A stretch of DNA of 64,000 nucleotides from Niallia sp052318935 (lineage in GTDB: Bacteria > Bacillota > Bacilli > Bacillales > Cytobacillaceae). Position numbers and translations under genes: made by a program. Position 1 is the first letter of the stretch. Every line of letters starts with the position of its first letter. Of this stretch, positions 52,885 through 62,261 are shown piece by piece. The notes under the pieces are model-generated. The model did no database searches and had not been told where the DNA came from. It saw only the letters and a list, made by a program, of their open reading frames with translations. Where the stretch lies: NCBI GenBank assembly GCA_052318935.1, contig JBQRKO010000014.1; one strand, written 5' to 3'.

Positions 52885-54534
52885 ATGGATAATAACTCAA
52901 ATTTTATTAAAAGCATTATTAAAGAAGATTTAGAAACAGGGAAACATAGTTCTGTGGTTACGCGCTTTCCACCAGAACCAAATGGTTATTTACATATCGG
53001 GCATGCAAAATCCATTTTTATTAACTTTGGTCTAGCAGATGAATTTAACGGCAAAACGAATCTTCGTTTTGATGATACGAACCCATTAAAAGAAGATATT
53101 GAATATGTAAATGCTATCAAAGAAGATGTAGAATGGCTTGGATACAAATGGGAAAATTTACTTTTTGCATCTGATTATTTTGATGAAATGTACAACCGTG
53201 CCGTGTTGTTAATAGAAAAAGGACTTGCTTATGTCGATGATTTATCTGCAGACGAAATCCGAGAATACCGTGGAACTTTGACAGAACCTGGTAAAGAAAG
53301 TCCGTATCGTACACGTTCAGTGGAAGAAAACCTTCAGCTTTTTAAAGCAATGCGAAATGGTGATTTTGGAAATGGTGAAAAAGTACTTCGCGCCAAAATA
53401 GATATGGCTTCACCAAATATTAATTTACGTGATCCGGTGATTTATCGCATCTCCCACGCAAATCATCATAATACAGGGGATAAATGGTGTATTTACCCGA
53501 TGTACGCCTTTGCTCACCCATTAGAGGATGCCATCGAAGGAATCACCCATTCGCTTTGCACAACAGAGTTTGAAGATCAACGACCTTTTTACGATTGGGT
53601 AATTAAAGAATGCGAGATGGAAAGCACCCCACAACAAATAGAGTTTGGGAGACTTAATATTACAAATACTGTAATGAGTAAACGAAAATTAAAACAATTA
53701 GTGGATGAAGAATATGTAGATGGATGGAATGATCCACGAATGCCGACTATTTCCGGCTTAAGAAGAAAAGGCGTTACCCCAGAGGCAATCCAAGCATTTT
53801 GTAAAGAGCTAGGAATTTCTAAAGGCTCTGGTGCTGTTGACTCTGCGATGCTCGATCATTTCGTTCGGGAAGATTTAAAATTAAAAGCACCAAGAACAAT
53901 GGGTGTATTAAATCCGTTAAAGGTTGTTATTACAAACTATCCTGAAGGACAAGTTGAAATGCTGGATGCGGAAATTAATCCTGAAAACCCTGAAATGGGA
54001 ACAAGACAAATTCCTTTTTCTCGTGAAATCTATATTGAACAAGAAGATTTTATGGAAAATCCACCGAAAAAGTATTTCCGTCTGTTCCCTGGAAACGAAG
54101 TTCGCTTAAAACACGCATATTTTATTAAATGTGAAGATGTCATAAAAGATGAAAATGGCAATGTTGTTGAGCTTCACTGTACGTATGATATCGAAACAAA
54201 AAGCGGATCTGGTTTTACAGGCAGAAAAGTAAAAGGAACACTTCATTGGGTTGATGCATCACAAGCGATCCCAGCTGAATTCCGTTTGTATGAACCTCTT
54301 ATTTTAGATGAGGAAACAGAAATAGAAGAAGGAAAAACATTTTTAGATTATGTGAACCATCATTCACTTGAGGTTGTACAAGGTTTTATTGAACCGAATA
54401 TGAAAGATGTTCAAGCATACGACAAGTTTCAATTTTTTAGACACGGATATTTTAGTGTAGATCCAAAGTATACTACTTCTGAAAAGCCCGTATTTAATCG
54501 TATCGTTTCCCTCAAAAGTTCATTTAAATTATAA
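52885..54534 (+). CDS. glnS: Glutaminyl-tRNA synthetase GlnRS
   Basis: The 549-residue class I synthetase attaches glutamine to tRNA-Gln. It has FPPEPNGYLHIGHAKS (HIGH motif at 37-40), MSKRK (264-268), and a C-terminal two-barrel anticodon-binding region (IPFSREIYIEQEDF and onward). Length and motifs are those of E. coli-type GlnRS, not GluRS. Most Bacilli lack glnS and amidate Glu-tRNA-Gln with GatCAB, so this is probably a transferred gene. The ATG at 52885 follows AAAGGTGG; no T-box is recognisable in the 287-bp leader, which is otherwise featureless. Confidence 0.95.
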   Translation: MDNNSNFIKSIIKEDLETGKHSSVVTRFPPEPNGYLHIGHAKSIFINFGLADEFNGKTNLRFDDTNPLKEDIEYVNAIKEDVEWLGYKWENLLFASDYFDEMYNRAVLLIEKGLAYVDDLSADEIREYRGTLTEPGKESPYRTRSVEENLQLFKAMRNGDFGNGEKVLRAKIDMASPNINLRDPVIYRISHANHHNTGDKWCIYPMYAFAHPLEDAIEGITHSLCTTEFEDQRPFYDWVIKECEMESTPQQIEFGRLNITNTVMSKRKLKQLVDEEYVDGWNDPRMPTISGLRRKGVTPEAIQAFCKELGISKGSGAVDSAMLDHFVREDLKLKAPRTMGVLNPLKVVITNYPEGQVEMLDAEINPENPEMGTRQIPFSREIYIEQEDFMENPPKKYFRLFPGNEVRLKHAYFIKCEDVIKDENGNVVELHCTYDIETKSGSGFTGRKVKGTLHWVDASQAIPAEFRLYEPLILDEETEIEEGKTFLDYVNHHSLEVVQGFIEPNMKDVQAYDKFQFFRHGYFSVDPKYTTSEKPVFNRIVSLKSSFKL

Positions 54535-54543
54535 TTTCTTATT

Positions 54544-54575
54544 AAAAAGGCAGCCCAATTAGGACTGCCTTTTTT
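54544..54575 (+). terminator. Terminator of glnS
   Basis: AAAAAGGCAG pairs with CTGCCTTTTT around CCCAATTAGGA, 10 bp after the stop codon. Confidence 0.88.
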
Positions 54576-54580
54576 ACATA

Positions 54581-54778
54581 GGCTGTTTTCTCAAAGTTTG
54601 TTGTTTTTCGCGTAAAAAAATGAGAGTAGAAGTACTTAGCAGACTGAATACACGTAGACTGCGAGAAAGACGAGACTTAAGCAGAGCGTATGCGACGAGG
54701 AGGCTCGACGCTCGTCCACGTAAAGCGAAGTGTATTCAGGCTGCGCGTTTAAAAGCAACAATCTATACGAAAACAGCC
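54581..54778. mobile_element. R1 MITE copy 7
   Basis: This 198-bp copy is somewhat shortened inside. It is flanked by the exact duplication TTTACATA (54573-54580 and 54779-54786). It landed directly after the glnS terminator, the left duplication including the terminator's T tract. Confidence 0.87.
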
Positions 54779-54809
54779 TTTACATATTTCCGCTGCTGTC
54801 TAAACAAGA

Positions 54810-57560
54810 TCATTTTTCCTCTTGAAAAACGCTTGCTGTTGCCAACTTTGATGCACTTGTTAACCAATCATACTGTAATAATTGAAGCTCAAAAAGCCTT
54901 AGTGGATCATGGAACATCTCTGGGTTGTTTTTTAATTTTTCTAATAAGCTTTTGTTATCCTTTATTTCTACTACTTTTTCCGCAATTGTTTGCTGCAGCA
55001 CGCTTTGTGGATTTTTAAAGAACATGTTAATGTCACTATCTATTCCCTTTTCAAAAAATTCAAACGGGACAGTAAATGTATTGGAAACTGAAGCTGCCAC
55101 TTCAGAAAAATCTTCTGTTTCAAGAAATTTTTGATATTTTGAATAAAGCATTTTTTTATTTTGCGGAATACTTCCTAATAATTTCCCGGCACTTTTTAAT
55201 AAAACTTGAGAAGGTTTAAATCGCAGCAAAATATTTTGGTGATCAACAACAATTCCACTTGTCAGACGACGAGCGTCTCTTTTCCAATCATTAAGTACGG
55301 TAAAATCACCTATTAATTCCATCTGCTGATTTTCATAAAGATCATTGAATCCTTCACATAGCTCCTGCAAATACTGTTGGCTGTTTGTAAATTCTTGTTC
55401 CGATAACTCAATCCATCCAGCTATTTGATCATGAAGATTCGGTAACAGCGTGTTCTGTACATATTGATTAATCCGCTTATTCATTTCATCATTTAACTGA
55501 ACATGTATTTTTCCAAAGTCACTATCTTCCTTCACCATATCTTTACATGATTGCAGCAACTCCGGAATATCTTTCATTATTTGTTGTGTGACAACTCTCT
55601 TTAAACGATGAAATTCCTCCGTTATGACATTAGCTTTTTCCGCTTCCATATCACTCAATTGGTTGCTTGCACCAGTTAATTTACTAACAATTTCTTGATA
55701 CATCGTCAACGTGTCGCTTATGCTATTTTCCAAATCTACCCGTTTATCAAGTAAGTTTGTGATAAGGTCTTGAATTATCGCAATGCTTTTTGCTGTTCTC
55801 TCTTCTTTCATCCGTCTATCAGAAAAATGCCTTTGATAATAGCTGCTTATCTTAGCTAAGTGATTCCCTCTATCTTCTTGCTGTGAATAGATAAAGATTT
55901 CACTTGTTGGAAAATAGTGCTGAATAGTAGAGGTTGCCTTTTGCAATCGCTTTGTTGCAACCATTTCGTTATCTGCATCTTCCATATAAATTAAAAACTG
56001 AATAGTAAGCTGTGGAACTTTCTCTTGCATCTCTAATAATTTCTCATGTTCATTATTTCGAAATAATGTTCTATCATTTATTACATAGACTAGACTATCT
56101 GCTAACAACCCATACTCTGCATATTGTTCGTTAGGGTAAAACGGTGCAGTCGTAATGATCCAGTTATTTTCACTTAAAAATGGAGATGGAGTATATAAGT
56201 CATATACTTTTATATCATTTTGATGATCTGTTACAAGTAATTCATCGTAAAAATTAGATAAATTGTCAATTGTATCATCTTCTTCATCTGTAATTTCCTT
56301 AATTTCCAAATAATCATGCTCTTTAATAGCCACTAGACTAGTAGTATCTTCCGTTAAAATTGCTGCTCCAATCAGTTCATTTATATATTCATTTACACCG
56401 CTTTCAGGAGCTCCAACGATAAAAAGATGTGAAGCTTTCGATGGAATATATTCGATGACTTTTTTGGCAAATTTCTTATCTATTCGAATATCATGGTTAT
56501 CTGCCCAATTTAATATATCTTGAAAAAGTTGTATAAATTGTGATAACTCAACATATGTTCCTGATATTTGGTTAATCCGAGCTTCTGCTTTCGCCACATA
56601 TTCACCTTGAATGGTATATGGAAACATGTCATTCCATGCTAATATATACGATGCAGCAACCATTTCTTGCTGGCCTTCCGCAATCGTAAAGTAATTGCTT
56701 AAAGCAACTGATGCAATACCTTTTATGTCTTTAATAGGATACACACCGCTAATTAATGTGATATATGTTTTTCCTAATTGAGCAGGAAGTTCTCCCCATG
56801 GTTCAAATGAATCAGCCAGTATTTTATTAAATAATAGATTAAATTCTTTTAACCAAGTTAAATAATAGCTTGTATTTTCGTATTTATTCCATATAGATAA
56901 AACCAATCGTTCAAATGTTTGCTGATCTAACTTCTGTGCATGATCTAAACTAGTGATGAAATAGCCCGGTTCATAGTTTGCAGTTACCCCTAAATCGGCA
57001 TAGTTTATTAGAGATTCATACCATTTTAATGATTCCGTTCTTGCCCCTTCCTTCATAGCTAACTCTACCGCTTCATCCCAATACTTTTGTTCTTCAAAAT
57101 ATGACCGTGCAAGCAATGTCATATTATTATAGTCTGGATGGCTTATTATTAGCTTCTTAATCGTAGCCAGTGCCATTTCATGGTTTCCTTTTTCTATGTA
57201 AAGAGCAAATAATTGTAAAGAAATTTCGACGTTTAATAAATCAGAGTCGGAAAGAATCGCTTTATAAATACTTTCAGCAGTAGGTAATTCTCCTAATGCC
57301 ATATAGGCATCCGCTAAGTTTTTCTTTGCCCATGGCTCTAATTCATTATTAATATTTTCCCATTTAAAAATAGCTGCTTCATAATCTTGATATTGAAAAT
57401 AAAGTTCACCTTGTGCAAAGCGAATAGAAGTTAAATCCGGAATATTTTTGCTTTGTTCTGATCTATATAATTGCCCTAACACTTCAATAGGAAGTTCCTT
57501 TCTATCCTTTGTGTATCCTTCATAATATAGTTTATCTATTAATTTTTTTTCTAAAGTCAT
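54810..57560 (-). CDS. TPR protein with degenerate dynamin-like GTPase domain
   Basis: The 916-residue cytoplasmic protein starts with TPR-like helical repeats (about 40-200; for example YFQYQDYEAAIFKWENI and AYMALGELPTAESIYKAI). Residues about 376-620 look like a P-loop GTPase fold, but the P-loop reads G383-A-P-E-S-G388-V-N, without the Lys and Ser/Thr needed for nucleotide binding. A long helical, coiled-coil region (about 620-780) and a C-terminal helical part follow. The overall plan resembles dynamin-like proteins of Bacilli with a dead GTPase, so a membrane or scaffold role is possible. It is a single gene; its function is unknown to me. Confidence 0.65.
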   Translation of the reverse strand: MTLEKKLIDKLYYEGYTKDRKELPIEVLGQLYRSEQSKNIPDLTSIRFAQGELYFQYQDYEAAIFKWENINNELEPWAKKNLADAYMALGELPTAESIYKAILSDSDLLNVEISLQLFALYIEKGNHEMALATIKKLIISHPDYNNMTLLARSYFEEQKYWDEAVELAMKEGARTESLKWYESLINYADLGVTANYEPGYFITSLDHAQKLDQQTFERLVLSIWNKYENTSYYLTWLKEFNLLFNKILADSFEPWGELPAQLGKTYITLISGVYPIKDIKGIASVALSNYFTIAEGQQEMVAASYILAWNDMFPYTIQGEYVAKAEARINQISGTYVELSQFIQLFQDILNWADNHDIRIDKKFAKKVIEYIPSKASHLFIVGAPESGVNEYINELIGAAILTEDTTSLVAIKEHDYLEIKEITDEEDDTIDNLSNFYDELLVTDHQNDIKVYDLYTPSPFLSENNWIITTAPFYPNEQYAEYGLLADSLVYVINDRTLFRNNEHEKLLEMQEKVPQLTIQFLIYMEDADNEMVATKRLQKATSTIQHYFPTSEIFIYSQQEDRGNHLAKISSYYQRHFSDRRMKEERTAKSIAIIQDLITNLLDKRVDLENSISDTLTMYQEIVSKLTGASNQLSDMEAEKANVITEEFHRLKRVVTQQIMKDIPELLQSCKDMVKEDSDFGKIHVQLNDEMNKRINQYVQNTLLPNLHDQIAGWIELSEQEFTNSQQYLQELCEGFNDLYENQQMELIGDFTVLNDWKRDARRLTSGIVVDHQNILLRFKPSQVLLKSAGKLLGSIPQNKKMLYSKYQKFLETEDFSEVAASVSNTFTVPFEFFEKGIDSDINMFFKNPQSVLQQTIAEKVVEIKDNKSLLEKLKNNPEMFHDPLRLFELQLLQYDWLTSASKLATASVFQEEK

Positions 57561-57830
57561 AAACTTCCTCCTGTCATCCCTGTTAGAACTTACTATTCAG
57601 CAATATTGTATCGTATCCCTTTTCTTTCATTGTAGCAAAAGGAATTTCCTGCTTTATTGCGGAAATAGTTCATTTTTGTTACAGTTTTTTTACTTCGGCA
57701 TAGAAAAGAGAAAGCAAAACCTGTCAGCATATTGTTAGCGTACTTTAATATCGAGGGCTTCTTCTAGTGGCTATATGCCCGTTCTCATTACTTATTGCTT
57801 TTTTCACGTAGGTCTACAGTCTAAATTTTA

Positions 57831-58346
57831 GGCTATTTTCGTATAGATGGTTATTATTTAACCCGCAGCCTGAATACACTTCGCTTTCCGCGGACGAGCG
57901 CCGAGGCTCCTCGTCGCTATGCTGAGGTTACTGAAAAAGTGGATGCTATCAAATATAGATAGTGACAATCCAAGTACTCAGAGGTTTTCGTTCGGTTATC
58001 CGAGGCTTACCACACGCTTTCCGCGGGGCGAGCGCCGAGCCTCCTCGTCGCTTTGCTCCTGTGGGGTCTCGCCTGTCTCGCTAATCCCGCAGGAGTCGTA
58101 CGGACGCCTCTCCTAACCAACATGATAGTCGTTCCCAAACTATATATACCATTTTTATCCAACTAAATATAAGAGCTTTATCTATTATTTATATAATAAA
58201 ACACTTCTTCAGTGGCCTCGCTATGCTCCTGCACAAGTCTTGTCTTTCTCGCTTTTCCCGCAGGAGTCTACGTGTATTCAGGCTGCTCAGTGTTTCAACC
58301 ATGTTTATTATTTTATTCAAAAACAACAAACTTTTAGAAAACAGCC
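57831..58346. mobile_element. R1 MITE copy 8, interrupted by an R3 element
   Basis: The R1 ends GGCTATTTTC and GAAAACAGCC are flanked by AAATTTTA and AAAGTTTA (7 of 8). Removing the R3 insert and one 8-bp duplication leaves 212 bp, a normal R1 length. The stretch 57561-57830 before it holds only the TPR-gene promoter side. Confidence 0.85.
57924..58219. mobile_element. R3 MITE copy 2, nested in R1
   Basis: This 296-bp element has 18-bp inverted ends GAGGTTACTGAAAAAGTG and CACTTCTTCAGTGGCCTC (3 mismatches). The exact 8-bp duplication GCTATGCT flanks it (57916-57923 and 58220-58227). A GC-rich palindrome occupies the middle (about 58000-58115). No coding sequence is present. Confidence 0.88.
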
Positions 58347-58440
58347 AAAGTTTATTAATAAAAGAGAACTAAAGACATAGATATGAAATCAAACGATCTT
58401 TTCATTTTAAAATTGCACAGTCGATTAATCATACAATGAC

Positions 58441-58493
58441 AAAATCGGCAAAAAGGCAAGTTACTTAAAGTAACCTGTCTTTTTGCCGATTTT
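58441..58493. terminator. Long hairpin downstream of hisC
   Basis: AAAATCGGCAAAAAG pairs exactly with CTTTTTGCCGATTTT, with inner GTTACTT/AAGTAAC. T/A tracts at both ends make it a likely bidirectional terminator. A second small hairpin, GGAGAC/GTCTCC (58623-58643), lies nearer the hisC stop; nothing else is seen between 58347 and 58673. Confidence 0.65.
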
Positions 58494-58673
58494 ATTTACG
58501 AAGAATTTTTGGAACAACCATTAAATGATGATCGTTTTCAAATTTTTTTAAAAATGCAATAGTAATCTCAATAGAAAAATCCTTTATTAGGTTAGAATCT
58601 CCTTCTATTCTTTGTTAGATGGTGGAGACGAGGGACGAGTCTCCATTGGAGTTTTGTATGTTTCTAAATGAAT

Positions 58674-59765
58674 TTATCCAATCAAATTTTGCAATGCTTT
58701 AATAAACTCTTCATTCTCTTGCTGACTGCCAATAGAAACGCGAATTGTATGGTCGTAGCCAAGCAAATGACCTGAACGAATGATAATACCTTGCTTTAAC
58801 AATCCTTCAAATATTTCTTTTCCAGGCTGATTTAGCTTAATCATGATGAAGTTGGTATGGGAAGGAAAGAATTCTAATCCCATTTTTGTTAATTCCGTTT
58901 CTAAATACTTTCGACATTTTTCATTCTGAGTCGCGCAATATTCTACAAAATCTTCATCTTCTAAAGAAGCCAACGCAGCTGCTTGTGCTAATCGGTTTGT
59001 ATTAAATGCATCTTTTACTTTCACTAATTCTTCGATGATAGACGGATGCATAATGCCATAGCCAATACGCAAGGATGCTAATCCATAAACTTTTGAAAAA
59101 GTGCGAAGAATGACTAGGTTGGAATTTGTCTGAAGAAAAGGAATCGTTTCTAAATATTCCTCGTCATTGACATACTCATAATAAGCTTCATCGATAACTA
59201 GCATAATATGTTTAGGTACATCGTTAATAAAGTCTGCTAATTCTTGTTTTCTCACGATAGTTCCTGTTGGATTATTTGGATTACAAATGACAATCATTTT
59301 CGTTTTTTCTGTAATCGCGTTATACATAGATTGTAGGTCATGAACACCATCCACTAGAGGAACAAGCACCGGGCTACCACCTTCAATTAATGTGTTCGTT
59401 TCATAACGAGGAAAGGTAACATCAGGCATAATGACTTCATCGTTTGCATCTATATAACTTTTTGTCAACAAACGAATAATTTCGTCAGAGCCATTTCCGA
59501 TAATAATCTGATCCTTCTCTACCTGCAGTTTTTCAGCTAATTTATTAGCTAATGCTGGTGCTGTCATCTCAGGATAAAAATGCGTTTGATCCATTTCCGA
59601 TAGCATCGCTTCCTTTGCTGATGCTGAATATCCATAAGGATTTTCATTCGATGCTAATTTAATGATTCTTTCAAGCCCTAATTCGCGCTGAACCTCTTCA
59701 ATAGGCTTTCCTGCCACATATGCATGTATATTTTCAAGATTTTTTTTAGCTGTAATAGTAGTCAT
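58674..59765 (-). CDS. hisC: Histidinol-phosphate aminotransferase HisC
   Basis: The 363-residue class II aminotransferase makes histidinol phosphate and can also act on aromatic amino acids. It has ASNENPYG, NPNNPTG and the PLP-lysine segment TFSKVYGLASLRIGYG. The start is ATG 59765 behind GGAGGAATAATCTT; an earlier in-frame ATG at 59801 would include that site. It lies alone, away from a his operon, as in several Bacilli. Confidence 0.93.
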   Translation of the reverse strand: MTTITAKKNLENIHAYVAGKPIEEVQRELGLERIIKLASNENPYGYSASAKEAMLSEMDQTHFYPEMTAPALANKLAEKLQVEKDQIIIGNGSDEIIRLLTKSYIDANDEVIMPDVTFPRYETNTLIEGGSPVLVPLVDGVHDLQSMYNAITEKTKMIVICNPNNPTGTIVRKQELADFINDVPKHIMLVIDEAYYEYVNDEEYLETIPFLQTNSNLVILRTFSKVYGLASLRIGYGIMHPSIIEELVKVKDAFNTNRLAQAAALASLEDEDFVEYCATQNEKCRKYLETELTKMGLEFFPSHTNFIMIKLNQPGKEIFEGLLKQGIIIRSGHLLGYDHTIRVSIGSQQENEEFIKALQNLIG

Positions 59766-59960
59766 AAGATTATTCCTCCATTTAATGTAATTGTAATTCA
59801 TTTTCCATATTCATTTTTCACTATACTCATAATAGAATATGCTCCACTATTTTTACATACAAAAACGTAGGATGTTTTCAATATTATTTTACATTTAAAA
59901 TATATTAATCTATTTTTTTATTCGTTTTGTAATAACGAATAAAACACATCTCTACAAAAG

Positions 59961-59995
59961 AAAAACAGCTCTCTATCGTAAGAGAACTGCTTTTT
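59961..59995 (-). terminator. Terminator separated from yfnA by R1 copy 9
   Basis: AGCAGTTCTCT pairs with AGAGAGCTGTT on the minus strand, followed by a T tract. Lying 330 bp downstream of the yfnA stop, it was probably adjacent before the R1 insertion at 60110. Confidence 0.6.
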
Positions 59996-60109
59996 ATCTA
60001 TGAATATTATTAACAATCATTCCATCCATTTTTTCTCTAAATCTTTAAAAGCACCTTGCAATTTATATACTTACTTTCCTTAATAAATCATTACATGAAA
60101 ATAAAAAAT

Positions 60110-60317
60110 GGCTCTTTACGTATAGATTGTTGTTAAACCCGCAGCCTGAATACACTTCGCTTTCCGCGGACGAGTGCCGAGCCTCCTCGTCGCTATGCTC
60201 CTGTGGGGTCTCGTCTTTCTCGCTTTTTCCGCAGGAGTCTACGTGTATTCAGGCTGCTCAGTGCTTCAACCTTGTTTATTATTTAATTCAAAAACAACAA
60301 ACTTTTAGAAAACAGCC
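60110..60317. mobile_element. R1 MITE copy 9
   Basis: This 208-bp R1 element is flanked by the exact duplication TAAAAAAT (60102-60109 and 60318-60325). The right copy touches the last base of the yfnA stop codon. Confidence 0.88.
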
Positions 60318-60324
60318 TAAAAAA

Positions 60325-61737
60325 TTATGCCACTTGATCTTTATTTTCCGCTTTCCCTAATTCACTATTTTTTCTTCCATAAACCAAATAAACAAATAGA
60401 CCAATTACCAGCCAAATACAAAAACTTATCCATGTATAACCTGGAAGCTGAATAATCAAAAATCCGCAAAATAGAACCGATAAAATTGGAACAACTGGTA
60501 CAAACGGTACTTTAAAAGGTCTTTTTAATTCTGGCTGTGTTTTTCTTAATACAAGAATTCCAATGGATACAACAATAAAGGCAAATAATGTTCCGATATT
60601 TGCAAGCTCAGCCAATTTGTTCAATGGAACACACCCTGCAAAAACAGCTACAATAGCACCAGTAATTAGTGTATTAGAAATTGGTGTTTTCGTTTTTTTG
60701 TTAACATTTGATAAAACCTTAGGCAATAGCCCATCACGACTCATTGAATAAAACAACCTTGTTTGAGCATACAGCATGACAAGCAATACTGTTGTGATCC
60801 CGACAATCGCACCGAGAGAGATAAATCCAGCAGCCCAATCTTGCTGAATATATTGCAGGGCAAATGCAGCTGGGTTTTTTACATTTAATTCTGTATATGG
60901 GACAATTCCAGTAAGAATCGAGCTGACAATGATATAAAGAACGGTACAAACAGCTAGAGAAGCAATAATTCCTATTGGCATATTGCGCTGAGGATTCTTT
61001 ACTTCTTCCGCCGCTGTAGCAACAGCATCGAATCCTAAATAAGCAAAGAATACAGTAGCAGCACCAACCGCAACTCCTGAAAAACCAAATGGCATAAAAG
61101 GTGTCCAATTTTCTGGTGTGACATAATTAAAACCTACAAAAATAAATAAAAGAATAACACTAACCTTTACAATAACCATAATGGCATTAAATCTAGACGA
61201 TTTTTTTACACCGCTAATGAGAAGCGTGGTAATAAGAAAAACAATAAAAATAGCTGGCAAATCAATATACGTTCCTTTTTCAGGATTGTACGCACTCGTT
61301 AAGGCTGTTGGCAGATGTATCCCAAAACCTGAAAGAAGCCCTTGGAAATAACCAGACCAACCACTTGCAACAGCTGAAGAAGCAAGTCCATATTCTAAGA
61401 TAAGATCCCACCCTAATATCCATGCAAGTAACTCCCCAAATGTAGCATAGCTATAAGTATAAGCACTTCCAGACGTAGGAACAATCGAAGCAAATTCAGA
61501 ATAACAAAGGGCTGCGAATAAGCAAGCAAGTCCAGATAATACAAAAGAAATAACAAGTGCCGGACCTGCATGTAATGAAGCAGCTACTCCTGTTAATACA
61601 AAGATCCCTGTTCCAATAATCGCTCCTATCCCAAGCATTGTTAAATCAAAGGCACCTAAATCTTTTTTTAAATGAGATCCTTTGTTGTTTGCTTGAGACA
61701 ATAATAAATCAATCGACTTTTTTCGAAAAAGATTCAT
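60325..61737 (-). CDS. yfnA: APC-family amino-acid permease YfnA
   Basis: The 470-residue transporter has 12 helices. The N-terminus NLFRKKSIDLLLSQANNKGS and LTMLGIGAIIGTGIFVLTG are close to B. subtilis YfnA of the cationic amino-acid (CAT) group. The consensus glycine-rich helix-1 break (GIGAIIGTG) needed for substrate binding is intact. It is thought to import threonine, serine or other amino acids. GGAGGAAAG precedes the ATG. Confidence 0.9.
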   Translation of the reverse strand: MNLFRKKSIDLLLSQANNKGSHLKKDLGAFDLTMLGIGAIIGTGIFVLTGVAASLHAGPALVISFVLSGLACLFAALCYSEFASIVPTSGSAYTYSYATFGELLAWILGWDLILEYGLASSAVASGWSGYFQGLLSGFGIHLPTALTSAYNPEKGTYIDLPAIFIVFLITTLLISGVKKSSRFNAIMVIVKVSVILLFIFVGFNYVTPENWTPFMPFGFSGVAVGAATVFFAYLGFDAVATAAEEVKNPQRNMPIGIIASLAVCTVLYIIVSSILTGIVPYTELNVKNPAAFALQYIQQDWAAGFISLGAIVGITTVLLVMLYAQTRLFYSMSRDGLLPKVLSNVNKKTKTPISNTLITGAIVAVFAGCVPLNKLAELANIGTLFAFIVVSIGILVLRKTQPELKRPFKVPFVPVVPILSVLFCGFLIIQLPGYTWISFCIWLVIGLFVYLVYGRKNSELGKAENKDQVA

Positions 61738-62214
61738 ATACTTTCCTCCAGTTAAAACATTAATGTTAGGTTTTCTAACTCGATATTCAATCCGAATTCA
61801 TTCATTTTTTCGCTAATTGTATTATTTCCCATGAATAAATCAGTGTAAAAAAACTTTCTCCTTCCTTAGTTCTTAAATAATTTTCAATATTCTTTTTAAT
61901 AATATTAAGTTATTAATAATGTTATTTATATAATAAAATGTATTTATTTTCATAATAAAAACTTCTATTTGTATAAAAATAGAGTAAAATATATTCAAAT
62001 TAAACATTAGTATTTTATGGATTGCACCACAAACCCAATTATTTACATGCAAACAATATTCATCCACTAAAAACAATCTTCTCTTTTTATTAATTATTTC
62101 CTAAGATTCTCGCAGTTTTATTGACAAATAAAGACGAATATCCGCATTTCCCGATGTAACCTTTCCTCACATTCACCTCTAGTTTTTAGAGCCCTAAAAA
62201 GGCAACAAAATAAA
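61738..62214. other. AT-rich spacer upstream of yfnA
   Basis: This spacer holds the yfnA promoter. It is extremely AT-rich between 61870 and 61990, with many TATAAT-like strings. A 67-codon minus-strand frame exists here but has no ribosome binding site and poor composition, so I reject it. No riboswitch or repeat is seen. Confidence 0.35.
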
Positions 62215-62247
62215 ATTGGTGAGTAACCAAAAGGGCTACCCACCAAT
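62215..62247 (-). terminator. Terminator of the MHS transporter gene
   Basis: ATTGGTGGGTAGCC pairs with GGTTACTCACCAAT on the minus strand, followed by TTTATTTT. Confidence 0.8.
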
Positions 62248-62261
62248 AAGTAATTCTATAT

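Noticed and set aside
61873..62076. 67-codon frame upstream of yfnA
   Set aside because: It is an extremely AT-rich, asparagine/isoleucine-rich frame without a ribosome binding site.
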